NCBI GenBank assembly: GCA_004794785.1
Contig: SJOL01006434.1
Coordinates: 392,243-456,242 of the forward strand
Direction: 5' to 3'
Length of the DNA stretch: 64,000 bases
DNA from: Opisthorchis felineus
Lineage: Eukaryota > Platyhelminthes > Trematoda > Opisthorchiida > Opisthorchiidae
The position numbers and the translations under genes were made by a program. Shown here in pieces: positions 13,401 to 23,905 of this stretch (its first letter is position 1; every line of letters starts with the position of its first letter). The notes beneath the pieces were generated by a model. The model made no database searches. It worked only from the letters and a program-made list of their open reading frames with translations, and had not been told where the DNA came from.

Positions 13401-16400
13401 TCCGTCTGAAAGAATGGTCGTTTACACAGTATACCAAGACGTACCTCAGTCTCAGTGAGACCTTCAGGTTTTCTTGCAACTATCCCAAAAATACCCTCCA
13501 ATACCCTGTGCTGGATTTTTTCGTTATTCACCAGTCCCTTAATTCAGCGTACGGATAGTGCCCGATTTATAAGGTTTGTAACTAAACAATTTGCTTCTCC
13601 AATATTCTCTCGGAACAATCCAAATCAAACTGCTTGTGCGCGAAATCGGAAATAGGACTGCAAATTTTCCAATAAGATACTAAGAAGACATCAGAAGTTT
13701 TGAGGGATTGTTTGTGGTGGTGGTGATCTCTGTGATTCTATAGGGAAATACAAATCGTAGAAGCACCTGAGAAAATCAACCATTTAGGATGACAAGCTGT
13801 ATTGTATGTAAGGTAATGCTGCCTATTTTTCCACGTACGTTTAAATAGCCGAGCACTGCTGGTGCAAAAATTTTGAGATTTTCTTCTGCTTTTCAAACGT
13901 TTTTAAAATTACCGGTGTAATGAGTAAAACGGATTTCAATTCCGGAACTTAGGGCAACCAATATTTGGGATTCAAACAGGTAGGCAAACTAACAGTCAGG
14001 AGAATTTATGGTGATATTCGATCCACTGAGGTTATTGCCTGAGAGCTCAGTCATAGTTTCCATTTTGGTGTGAGATTAAGGTACTGTCTGGTCGACCGTC
14101 CAAGTCCTCTCTTATTGACAGAGTTAGGATATTGCAGAAGAGGAGTGGTCTATTTTCAAGTGGCTTGGGTTGACCCCCTGGCATCGATGTTTCCTAGTAA
14201 ACAGCTGAGATTTTGGTGGCACACCTTAGTACCAATAGTAAGCCTACCCTATATGGCAAAGTCGCCGGCCATAAAGACAAACAAACCTAACTAGTTGAAA
14301 TGTTATGCATACGTCCAACAAATTTCAGCATGTTGGTCTATTTAAGATAGGCGCCGTAATTGTGATGACTATTTTAACATAAAGGAAGTTTAGTGCATTT
14401 TATCTGTTCAGAAGTCAACAGCTGTATGCATTTTTACTTAAACGTTCGTTCAAAATGACGATGTCACCTCGACTGGAACTGAAACGTTTCTAATAGAACT
14501 CGCCGAACAGACCAACAACCAATGGCATGATTCCCAGATAAATAGTGTTGTGAGCATGTGTTTTATCCGACCACCAGAAAATTTATGACACCAATAGTTT
14601 GTTAACTTTTGGAGTACTTAGAAATGAAATTTTTCCCGACACCTGGTAACCTGGTTTGGTTCATCCCGAATAAGTTATACATGCCAAAATGAACATCATG
14701 AGTAGTTTGGCACTGAACATAGAAAAATAGGTTTCAGTATCCACATAACCATCGTTGTTGGATAGTTAGGTGGGGGTAGGTGGTTTGAGGGACCTAAACA
14801 TAGTAGTTCTACATTTGAATAAAGAATTCAAATTGACGCACAAGTGAGAAATGAATACACATACATATTTCTAGATGTATTTCGCGGGGTGTCCTCACAA
14901 AAGGGACAAAAACCAAAAATGGTCACCGACGCCAGTTTTTAGTTTACTGATGAGAAGTCGGTTGCTTGTTGGTATTCTTACGCACGAGCGTTGAATTTGA
15001 TCACGTCCCGCATTTCATTTGTAGTGTATGCTCTAAATACCCATTAAAATAGGAAGTGGGAAAAAAGATAAGCATATGAGATAATCGTCTGAAACGTTAA
15101 AGTTTGCTACATGTATAGAACCCTTAAAATCGTAATTGTATAAGGAAGACAAGTTTAAGAAGATGCAAGATACAAGCTTACTTAGTGAAAACGCATATCA
15201 TGCATCACTCCATCCACATTCCGGTTGAGTGAAATCTTCAGCACTGCTAAGCTTAAAACAAGGAATGTTGGTTTAATGTTGTTGTTGAAATGGAGTCAAT
15301 AGGCAGCGCTTGTGACACCGGCAACAGTTGGGTGACAGTCAGGTAGTAAAGAGTACTGTCATTGTGTTTTATCCCTATTCACGGCGGACGCGTGCAGTAC
15401 ATCTCCAGACTGCAGCGTGGTTACGCTCCCTGTTCTTCCATTTTTGTCTGGTCAGTGAACTCAAAGTGAATACAGTAAATTTCTTGAAGCTTACAAGAAA
15501 TTCTCCTTGTGGTTACTTTAAATGTGACAGGTTCTCTCCAAAAATGTGAGCCCCCGTAGTCGTGAAAATAAATAGCGAGCCACTATCTGGCGCGATTTTT
15601 TCACTACTAGGCTGCTTCTTGAAAGCAGTGAGTCATGAGGTATCACACTGATATGTTGAAGACCGTTCCGTATATGGGGTATCTGATCTTTGACCAAGTG
15701 TGGTACAGTTTGCATTGTTTGATCAGGTATAAATGTTTGTCACTTTGCTGCCAGCAGTACGATAGTGGAATGGACGTGGCACCTCGTCTGAATTTTATAC
15801 AATGCTCTTCAGCACAAGGTGTTGATGAAAATCAAGTCTCTCAAAATAATGAACGTGAGAAGGCCCATTTTCTTAGTGGTTAACAATTAAATGTTCTTGG
15901 CACGGAAACCTTATATATCTTCATCATCTTTTGCCATTTAGTTTGAACCGTAGTGCTCAAATGAATGGTTTCGACAGCCTCGAGTTTTTAAAGGAAGCAC
16001 TATTGGATTTTCAGGTGGTCAGGATTCACTGAAAAAGATTGAGTAAATTTGCGCGGAAAAGGTGGTGACCAAATACGGAACAGATTACAGAGCGTACCAG
16101 AAGCACTGTTTGTATTATATGATGTACCTGACGTTGTTTTTAAGTGGCAATTTCAACTCCGCTAAAACACCCCTAAAAACCAACATTAACTGAAATGTGG
16201 ATCAGTATATACGGCGCCACCCTGTTCTAGTTTCATATCCGCGCTTGAAAGATTTGTTCCAAACCACCATGATTATTTCAGGCAGTCGCGCTCAATAGAA
16301 ATATCGGGTTTAGGTTAACAGTATGCCTGTTCTCACCTCAACAAGTTTTAATAATTCTGAACGTCTTTTCCGACTTGGTATTGAGTAACAGTCTAACATA

Positions 16401-19400
16401 ACTTTGCCACCGATTTCCATAATAGCGCACTGCCTGGCGTTAGCAGGAAAGACGCAACTCCTAAGACATCATGAGCTAGACTCGAGACATATACAAAACG
16501 GTGAATATCTGCTGCAGTTTTGTGCTGATTATAGACTTTTCCATGCGGCGCCAAATTCCGGAACAGCCGAAGTCGCTTGACCACGTGTTGCACTTTACAA
16601 GTGGATCAACCTCAAGATAAGATAAGCAACGTCATCATCAGTTGCAAGTTGCTTGGATCCGTTATAATTTGCCACTCGTTCTGGAAAACCTATGTAAATT
16701 TTGACTACCTGGTTAACCACTGCTTCTTCCTTTTTTCTTTAAAAGGCAAGTAAAATTCTCACACCTTGCCTGAATACAGAGGGGCTCCTGGACTTAGCAA
16801 AACCATTCGTTAAGATCTTCTAAAAGCAATTTATTTTCTGATATGGACTCTTGCTTGATGGTGCCCTGCAAGACGCTGGGCGCACTACTTAAGTGCTAGA
16901 ACGTGAACAGGACTCTAACTCTTCTCATAGCTGGGACAAGCATATTTAATAGCCGAAAATATAATGCGATTTGACAATCTGCTAGAATTCAGCTTGATGG
17001 ATCCACAAAGCCAAAGAAACAGATGTGCGAAAATTTCTGCAGCTGATACGTCCAACAGGGTTCAAATGGAACCTGGTGATCTGATCAGTGACAGAAAGGA
17101 TGAACTCCCGAGTCGCTGGTCTTAAAACTGTTAACAGCAATCCAATGGTCACTTGGTATTAGTAATTTGGACGCCGCGCCCGTAACGGAGCCCTAGGACG
17201 AAGTCCCGGGATGCCGACTGCTTCGAAATTATTAGAATGCATTTTGTTCCTCAAGCGCCACCGAGCTGCTTGGCCTGGCCAAATTTCATCTGTCAATTCA
17301 TGGGTGGAGGTTAGGTCCTCGATTGGCACTTGTCTAACTCTGTCTGAATGAGAAAACCCAACCCATCCAGATGGTCGAAACGGCGTACGCTAAGATACCC
17401 TGAAATTGATATTTCTTGACAAGAAGTTTGTGTTTGGAACTGAGAACCTGCTTGCCCTTCTCAGCACGCTTGCGCAACATGGTCTAACCAGCAATTCCGT
17501 GAATATTGTGTGCTCCTTGTATTCCCACATTTGTGGGTGTGTGAAAGTGTATGGAGAGCTCCGCAAAAGTTTTCTCACAAGGATTAGTTTTCGACCAAGA
17601 TGCTCATTCTCTACATTTTTGTTCACTTCGTGGTGTGAAGGTTCCCCGAATCCCTGGCGTTTAGATCTCTGTGAGCGGGAAACTTGTCTGCCCAGAATAC
17701 GTAGACCACGCAGTTGTTACTTTTCAAGAAAGAAAAAAGCGCGAGAAATGCTGGGCTGGAACATCCAAATTCTCACATACATTTCATCCCCACAAAGTGC
17801 AAAGTCATATCGTGGGACCGTACAGTCTTTAAACGTGTCCATAGGAATTCAGGGGGGAAGCCAGTTTATGGAGCACCATGGCCTCTGAATTTTAATTAGC
17901 TAAGCGGATAGCGTGGAAGATGAAGTTAACGCACGAATATCAAAAGCAAGCACAGGCCTTAACCTGTTTTGGGTCTGCTGGAATCAGTAAATTAGCAGCA
18001 ATATGCTTGAAAAGTGGGGCTGCAGGGAAGCAGCAGATAGCTCACTTGAGGTCTCCAAGCTAAGCTGGCTCAACCATGACCTGCAAATGCCAAGTCACTT
18101 CGTACTGAAGGCAGCTCTGTTCTTTGTCCTTACTTCCGGCTGGTGGGCAAAATATGACCTGAAAAAAGGATGTTACGGAGTGTCAGGTATTTAGTGATGT
18201 TTGCCTTCCTGGATGGAGCCACCGTTTCTGTCACTGCTCTTGGCTGTGAACATAGCAAGATATGACGCCTAACTGATGCCAGTGGCTTTATGCGACCAGT
18301 TGTAGTCGAGTGTCGGGCTGAAATTTGGAGAGGGTCGGGCACCTCGAGTGCAGGTAGAAAAGATCATTAGGTCGTTTTCGGTGTTTTCATCCATCTTCTC
18401 CAAATTATGGGATTTTATCCAAGTGAACTGAGATAACTGTGCGGCAGTGCGCCAGCGTACTTCGTTGATTTTTTAAGGACGATGATGAAAGTGACCACGG
18501 TGACGAGCTTGATATCAAGTCCTGTTCTCTTTAACTAGATTTATTCTGTTGTCACATATGCTGCGTGCCGTGTTAGGCTCGGTAGAGCATCGGACTTAAT
18601 TGATTTTTAGGTGTTTGGGTGTTTGAATATGTTCATTTTGATACTGCCTAAAGCTGTATGGCCCTTGCTACTGACCAAACGGGAACGTTTTTGCAATACA
18701 TCCTCTCCTTGTTATCTTCTTTCATTCCCCTTATCATATTTTCGTAATTTTATGGTGGCTAACTTGTGGTGTTTATTGCTGTTTTTTCTCATTGCGACAA
18801 CGTCATCAGTAATGTCACCCTTCAGCCCAAGAATAATGCGTGAGGACATAGCAATAAACGAAATTTATCATTGACGCAAGTGTACAATCGCATACATAAA
18901 GCACAGAATAGTACTTGAAAACCATCTGGTGGAAAGATCGTCAGTGATATCTGGTTAACACGAAGGTATCTTGGGTACTCGAAGATGTGGGATTAGGATG
19001 ACCATAAACTTTTTGTGACAAGACAAACTGCGGTTGTATTTTTGCAAGTTCTACTATAGCTCACGATAAAATCGGATAACTGGTTTGATCTGGTCTAATC
19101 TTTATTAGACACTACTACACTAACTGGATACTTGATTCATCATAATATTGTGTGAATTTTCTTGAAATGTACATATATAGTGTAATTCGAAAAAGAAAAC
19201 TTTCCATGGTCTGAGCTGAAATAAGGAATTTTCTCCTGAATATCATCTCCACAGAACTCGAGATATGTGCAGGTATTTGCTTACCTAAGGACAGCTCAAA
19301 TTAACTTTTTGTATTGTTATAGCGTTGTGGCTAACGTGCTGGCAATCCTCAGTTGTTTCAGTAACCTTAGCGAACTGAAGCAAGACAATACCGGGCATAT

Positions 19401-22400
19401 TAGTGTCATAATTATTGTCATATAATATCAATCGGTTCCACACAGTAAGTTTTCCGGTAGTCAGTTAGTTCCAAATCTGACCAATGGTTTGAAGTAAAAG
19501 GTGAATGCTCGTAATTGTTCACTTAGATGACACTGAAACATTCACACTGAATTGTTTGCTTATCACTGTGCTGTTTATATTTATTATTAGTCCACTCGAA
19601 CCATGCACGCCAGAAGAACCTACGTCGGCAGTATCCACACACTTCATGATAAAACATCTGAGTTATTCGAAACATCCATTTCAATGGAATCGAATCCGTC
19701 GAAAAGGCAAAACTTGGAAGGCCACAGAAGATGACCAGGATACGAGCAGAATGGAAGTACCTGAGGATATGGAAGATAGCAAAACAAATTCTAAGAAGAA
19801 AATCCAAGGGCCTCCTTTTGCGAGGAAATATGCATGTAAATGTGGTTTCTTGCAGGCAAGTGAGCCAAGTAAACCATCTCCAACAAAACGGGCCTTAATT
19901 CAAAAACAGCACAGTCTGGATTGGCACAGAGGCAACACCTGGCGACGATCGCAACAATCAAAGACATCGACCAAATGTACAGCTGGTGACCTGCAGAATG
20001 TGGTGACCGGATTTGAGGATACGACTAATTTATCCGTCTCCGTCAGCTATCCCGTCAGTGCAAATAATCAGCTAGTTTCAGATGTAAGTACGCAATTTGA
20101 GGGTGGGAGTACCAATCGTGGTTGTAAAATTGCTATTAGGGAAGACATCTGATCCTCCGTCCATAAATTTGACCTGAAGCTTGACGTATCGATTCGAAGG
20201 ACTTCTTCTCCGTCTCTTACCCAGCTTTGAGCAACAAAGGTTCTTCGAAAGTTATCAAAACCTCCAGTCCGTGAGAACGCGTTCTTTTTATTTTAATTCA
20301 GGATGCTGTCTCCTTATCCTCATATCATGCAAGTTATCATGCTGGCTAAGCAGAGAAAAGGCTGCAATATTTATTAAGTGTTATGCTTATGCGAACGATT
20401 TCAAACCCAAATGATCCTCTACTTAGTCGGGATTTTCCTAACTTTCAACTAAATTAAAACTGCCTAAGAAGGATAAAATTTATTTTGTACAGTAAGCCAA
20501 GCACTACCTATGCTAAGTAATGGCCGTAAAACCAACAAGTTATACCTGATTTGCTGGCATAGACGTTAAGTCCACCTTTTTAAGTTTTATTTTGGTTTTT
20601 TAAATTAATCTTGAACAAAAGTGAACTGGATATCCATAATGATGGACTAGAGGCATCATGTTCATGTCCATTTCACACTTTGTTCCGTCTACGCGGTGTT
20701 TTCCATTAACATGCTTACGCGCCTGCTGTTGTTAAGAACAATAATAGTAAGATGTGTGTAAGAAATGGGTCCAAAAGCCTCATCTCATGTTGAAAGCATA
20801 GTTGACCATGCATCGCCATTACGTACAACCCTTGTTCTGTTGGCATAATTTTTGCTATAAGATTGCGATTTAATTCAACTCGTAGCTATCTTATATTGTA
20901 GTATCACAGGCTATGTTAAGAAGTTCAGTCTGATTTCACCAAACTGAGGCAAGAAATTCTAGATAACACTGGATGGTAAGAATAACACTGTTTAATGGGT
21001 GTGGCTTAGCTGTTCCGTCACAAATATTTCACGCAATTATATGGGACCTTATACTGCCCCTATTCCCATTATTTGGGTTATCATACTAGTATATCTTTTT
21101 CATAGCTTATGTACCCTGCGAGATGGATGATACTGAGCAAGTTGTGATTACCAAGCACTTGTGATACTGTCTCACGAAATAAAGCAATTTCTAGAGACGT
21201 TGGGTCACGTGTAAAGCGCACAGATTTCAGACAACATTGTGTGTAACCAGGATAGGTCTATACTGTTAGCCGGATACGTCCATAAAGTCAAGTGGATAAA
21301 TAAACTGAGTAAAGTTGGTTGCGCAGTGCAACGCAAGAACCCTGGATAATTCTGTTGAACTTCAGATGAACTCAGTAGGTTAGTAGACATCAGTTGTTAG
21401 ATAACGCACCCCCCCCCCCCCCCCGAATAGTCCAAAGCCTAGCTTATCTTTTTGAGATCACATGTGGGCGACACAAAAGTTATCACTGTCTGTGTAGTTC
21501 TAATCAGTGTTGATATTGTTAACCTGAACCAAATCTATGGACTGATTCATCATATTGTTTTATAAAAGCAGATAATTTAATTTAGGGCAGTACATTCAGT
21601 TGGTGCATGGGACTGACTAGAACCCTAAGGTAGACAGAACAAAGCTGAAGCGGAATACCCATACGCTAAAATTAGCAGGTGGGTGATTTAGGACTAATTC
21701 GGAACTCTGTAGTGTGCCATTACATAAGAGAAAAAGGATGGTAGTGAGACGCAGTACATCATCCCGGAAGCACGAATACATTGAGAGGGTCAGGATGAAA
21801 TCGTTTGACTACATGTGTGCGAACAAGTCTGCGAAAATTTGACCTTAATGTCGTCAGATCTAGGAACCGACGCAAGTCGCACGAAAAACACTAGTTGGTG
21901 TGAATTTGGGCCGAAAATGGAACATAGCGAACAGTTGGGGAATCATCAGTGACTACATGAAGGATCATGAATCAATCTAGGTGTTTGTGCACGGTCCCTT
22001 TTCCGTGGGTACGCCTAATCCACCAACAAATGCTACTACTCATGAACAGCCTAGTAGCTTACATTTTATGTGAAAATCAGTCCTTCACCACGCATTTTCA
22101 GGTGCAGATACGGGCACAGCAGCCAAGCCAAGTGACGTTTTTTTAACGGTGAATGACTCACGGCAGCATAACTCAAGCACCACTCCTTTCTCAGTGAATG
22201 GAAGATGAAAGGCACCGCGTGAGCTAGTACCCCAGGGCAAGGAGGACATTTGCGTTAATTTCCACCCACGGGAAGTCTTCTATTACTCTTAGTTCTTGGG
22301 TTTCTGTCGCGTTTTTAATGGGACTTGGAACCTTGTATGCACGGCTTTAGGGTGTGGGTGCACATTAAGGTTGGAAAAAACCTTGATTGGACATATGTTC

Positions 22401-23798
22401 AAACTGACAATACCACTATATATAGTAGCAGCTGTGCAATTACGAAACCAGTTCTCCATGACCCTACTCACTACCGGCTTGGTGAAACCATCCCATCGGT
22501 CAATTAGGCTGAATGATTACAGGCGGACATGTGCTCACCTACATGGTGAGCCGATTATACATCAGAGAAACTCACGGAATAGCGGGCTAAGTAATCCACT
22601 AGTTCCTCCACATATTTTGTGCTTGAGTTCGCACTGCACTGTGGTAAAACTCAACAAAGCCGACAAATTTCGCGTCAGTGTATAAACACGTAGTAGCCGA
22701 AGTTTCGGCTCATATTTAAATGAGTTTCGTTTGGTTTTAGAAGTATGAATCATTCACTCATTGCGACAGAGGTAACACCTGCTTTTTTCATAAGCGAGGC
22801 ATTAGATCACCTGCCAATCACGACAGTGCTAACGTATTACTTGGAATTATTACTATTATTATTATTATCATTATTATTATTACTACATGGAATCTCAGTT
22901 GAATCTCTCGTTGAAAAATATTCTTCTGTTAATAGAGTGAGGAGATTTGCAAATTTTTTTTGGTGTAGATTGCGTCCTGTAAGTGACGCCAATCTATGCT
23001 GAAAACCCGAGAAGCACTGTATAGCAGTTTCATCCTCATTGAGAATCATCAGCAGTGCGCATCTCACGAAACTCCAGAGAGTCACGAACCCGTGACCTCC
23101 TGGTGGTCGCACGCGTTGACTGACTCCTCGATCCCGTGATTGAACGATGGGTGACGTTATATCCTGTCTAAGTGCTAGTTAGTCACACTTGTGATCAGCC
23201 GCTTGTGGCCAAACGGTTAAGAGCTGGAACTTGTAGCTGGGATGTCATATGTTCGAGACTGTCTGAAGTTTCTTGAGATGTGCACTTATGATGATTCCCA
23301 AAAATGATGAAAGAGCTATACAGTACTCCTCGACTTTTCAGCATAGATTGGCTTCATTTACAGAACGAAATCTGCACCAACAAATATTCTTCTGTTAAAT
23401 GCGTTGTACAATGACCGCCTCATGTTTTCTTTGTAACAATATTCAGGATGTCGGAGTATTTTTAGCAACAGAACACCACCTCCTAGTAGTGGTGGAAGCC
23501 CATTCTGGTATCCAAGGTTAATGGAAAATCGGAGACTATGGCTGCCTAAAACTAATGATTGGATGCCCAACGGTGTTCATCAAAACTAATAACCAATCAG
23601 CAGTCTTGTGTGTATAAAAGAACTGTTGTGTCGGAAGTGCCGACACTAAACAGTGATTTTTGTATTTTCTCAATTTTGCAGGTATCTGCTCAATATCATC
23701 CAAACTACGCACATTCCCACCCACGATTGTTGGCACCCAGAGCATCCATGGAGTCTAGCAGCACGGAAAATCTCTCTGAGGCTCAGGCATCAGGTTGA
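1267..23798 (+). CDS. 3' part of an unidentified protein-coding gene, four exons
   Basis: I do not recognise this gene. Four exons, at 1267-1436, 9278-9726, 19591-20083 and 23682-23798, each have a good AG acceptor and the first three have GT donors (gtaaat, gtaagt, gtaagt). Phases agree at all three junctions (0/0, 2 nt + 1 nt giving a Cys codon, 0/0). The last exon ends in TGA and is followed about 100 bp later by AATAAA. The first listed exon begins with two bases of a split codon, so upstream exons exist, probably outside the window. The joined partial protein is about 409 residues. It is rich in Ser, Thr, Asn and Gln, with a basic Lys/Arg patch in the third exon, and has no convincing domain or membrane segment. 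It looks like the disordered C-terminal tail of a larger protein. Chance agreement of phases cannot be excluded. Confidence 0.55.
1437..9277. other. Probable intron of the plus-strand gene
   Basis: The microsatellite at 1744 is the only clear feature. A frame at 7016-7284 has an acceptor-like and a donor-like edge, but its end phase does not fit the next exon. No recognisable transposon protein was seen. Confidence 0.4.
1744..1800. repeat. (ATTC)n microsatellite with CAGT interruptions
   Basis: About twelve ATTC units are interrupted by CAGTCAGTCAATC. It lies in the intron after the exon ending at 1436. Confidence 0.9.
9278..9726 (+). CDS. Exon of the unidentified plus-strand gene (about 149 residues)
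   Basis: The acceptor is ctctctag directly before GGA ATG. The exon ends at ATATG|gtaagt with two bases left over. The frame is open throughout and is one of the longest in the first 17 kb. The product is polar and Asn/Ser-rich, with several cysteines, and is probably disordered. The 2-nt overhang fits the single leading base of the exon at 19591. No family is recognised. Confidence 0.55.
14456..14530 (+). ncRNA. Possible hammerhead ribozyme relic (copy 1)
   Basis: TGACGA (CTGATGA expected), TGTCACC-TCGACT-GGAACT, then an intact GAAAC at 14481-14485 and a TTTCTA-A-TAGAA hairpin that fits stem III. This copy keeps the GAAA box and stem III that the 48.1-kb copy lost, while that copy keeps CTGATGA and stem II. 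The flanking CGCCGAACAGACCAACAACC is shared by both. Confidence 0.4.
17408..18345 (+). pseudogene. RTE-type reverse transcriptase relic
   Basis: Translated blocks follow the reverse-transcriptase order of RTE-like elements. FLDKKFVFGTENLLALLS stands for the LDxxxAFDS region. Then come VNIVCSLYSHICGCVKVYGE, SFRPRCSFSTFLF (for GVRQGCPLSPFLF), FIPTKCKVISWD (for FAPTKCKVML), DEVNARISKA and, near 18.2 kb, a degraded VRLPGW-type block. Stops and frameshifts interrupt it, and the YADD block is not recognisable. It lies inside an intron of the plus-strand gene. Confidence 0.65.
19591..20083 (+). CDS. Exon of the unidentified plus-strand gene (about 164 residues)
   Basis: It follows a T-rich acceptor (tttattattag) and ends at TCA GAT|gtaagt, a strong donor. 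The peptide begins PLEPCTPEEPTSA. It has a basic central segment (around KIQGPPFARKYACKCGF and SPTKRALIQKQHS) and a Ser/Thr-rich end. The long frame, good splice sites and matching phases on both sides support a real exon. The function is unknown. Confidence 0.6.
21409..21424. repeat. Poly-C tract (16 C)
   Basis: An uninterrupted run of 16 cytosines in otherwise AT-rich intron sequence. Confidence 0.9.
22846..22885. repeat. (ATT)n microsatellite
   Basis: ATT triplets with single-base interruptions, just before the SINE pair. Confidence 0.85.
22960..23116 (-). mobile_element. tRNA-related SINE, family 2, head-to-head with its neighbour
   Basis: The minus strand reads GCGACCACCAGGAGGTCACG, GGGTTCGTGACTC, TTTCGTGAGATGCGCACTGC and TTCAGCATAGATTGGCGTC. 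It abuts the plus-strand copy that starts near 23117, so the two form an inverted pair. Confidence 0.6.
23117..23385 (+). mobile_element. tRNA-related SINE, family 2
   Basis: An upstream block (ATTGAACGATGGGTGACG, CCTGTCTAAGTG) precedes a tRNA-like head (GCCGCTTGTGGCCAAACGGT, GTTCGAGACTG). A body with TTTCTTGAGATGTGCACTTA and TTCAGCATAGATTGGCTTC follows. Copies at 22.96, 24.22 and 37.13 kb share these blocks. Confidence 0.6.
23682..23798 (+). CDS. Terminal exon of the unidentified plus-strand gene
   Basis: The acceptor is ctcaattttgcag. The frame starts in phase 0 and codes for 38 residues ending STENLSEAQASG before TGA. It continues the frame of the exon ending at 20083. A canonical AATAAA lies about 100 bp past the stop, which supports this as the 3' end of the gene. 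Confidence 0.55.
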   Translation, partial: VSAQYHPNYAHSHPRLLAPRASMESSSTENLSEAQASG

Positions 23799-23899
23799 TA
23801 ACAAGTACGGCCGAAGTCTCATTAAGCCAACAACTATAACCACACTGCGTCCTACACAGAGAGATCATTATTGTTAATATTATTTTTATTTCCAAGCTT

Positions 23900-23905
23900 A
23901 ATAAA
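23900..23905 (+). terminator. Polyadenylation signal AATAAA of the plus-strand gene
   Basis: A canonical AATAAA lies 102 bp after the stop codon at 23796-23798, with T-rich sequence around it. Confidence 0.5.

Larger units (their letters stand above)
9727..19590. other. Probable intron of the plus-strand gene
   Basis: It contains the ribozyme-like relic at 14.46 kb and the RTE reverse-transcriptase relic at 17.4-18.3 kb. The rest shows only short random frames. Confidence 0.4.

Noticed and set aside
22296..22685. 129-codon plus-strand frame
   Set aside because: No family resemblance, unusual composition and no matching splice sites. It lies in an intron.
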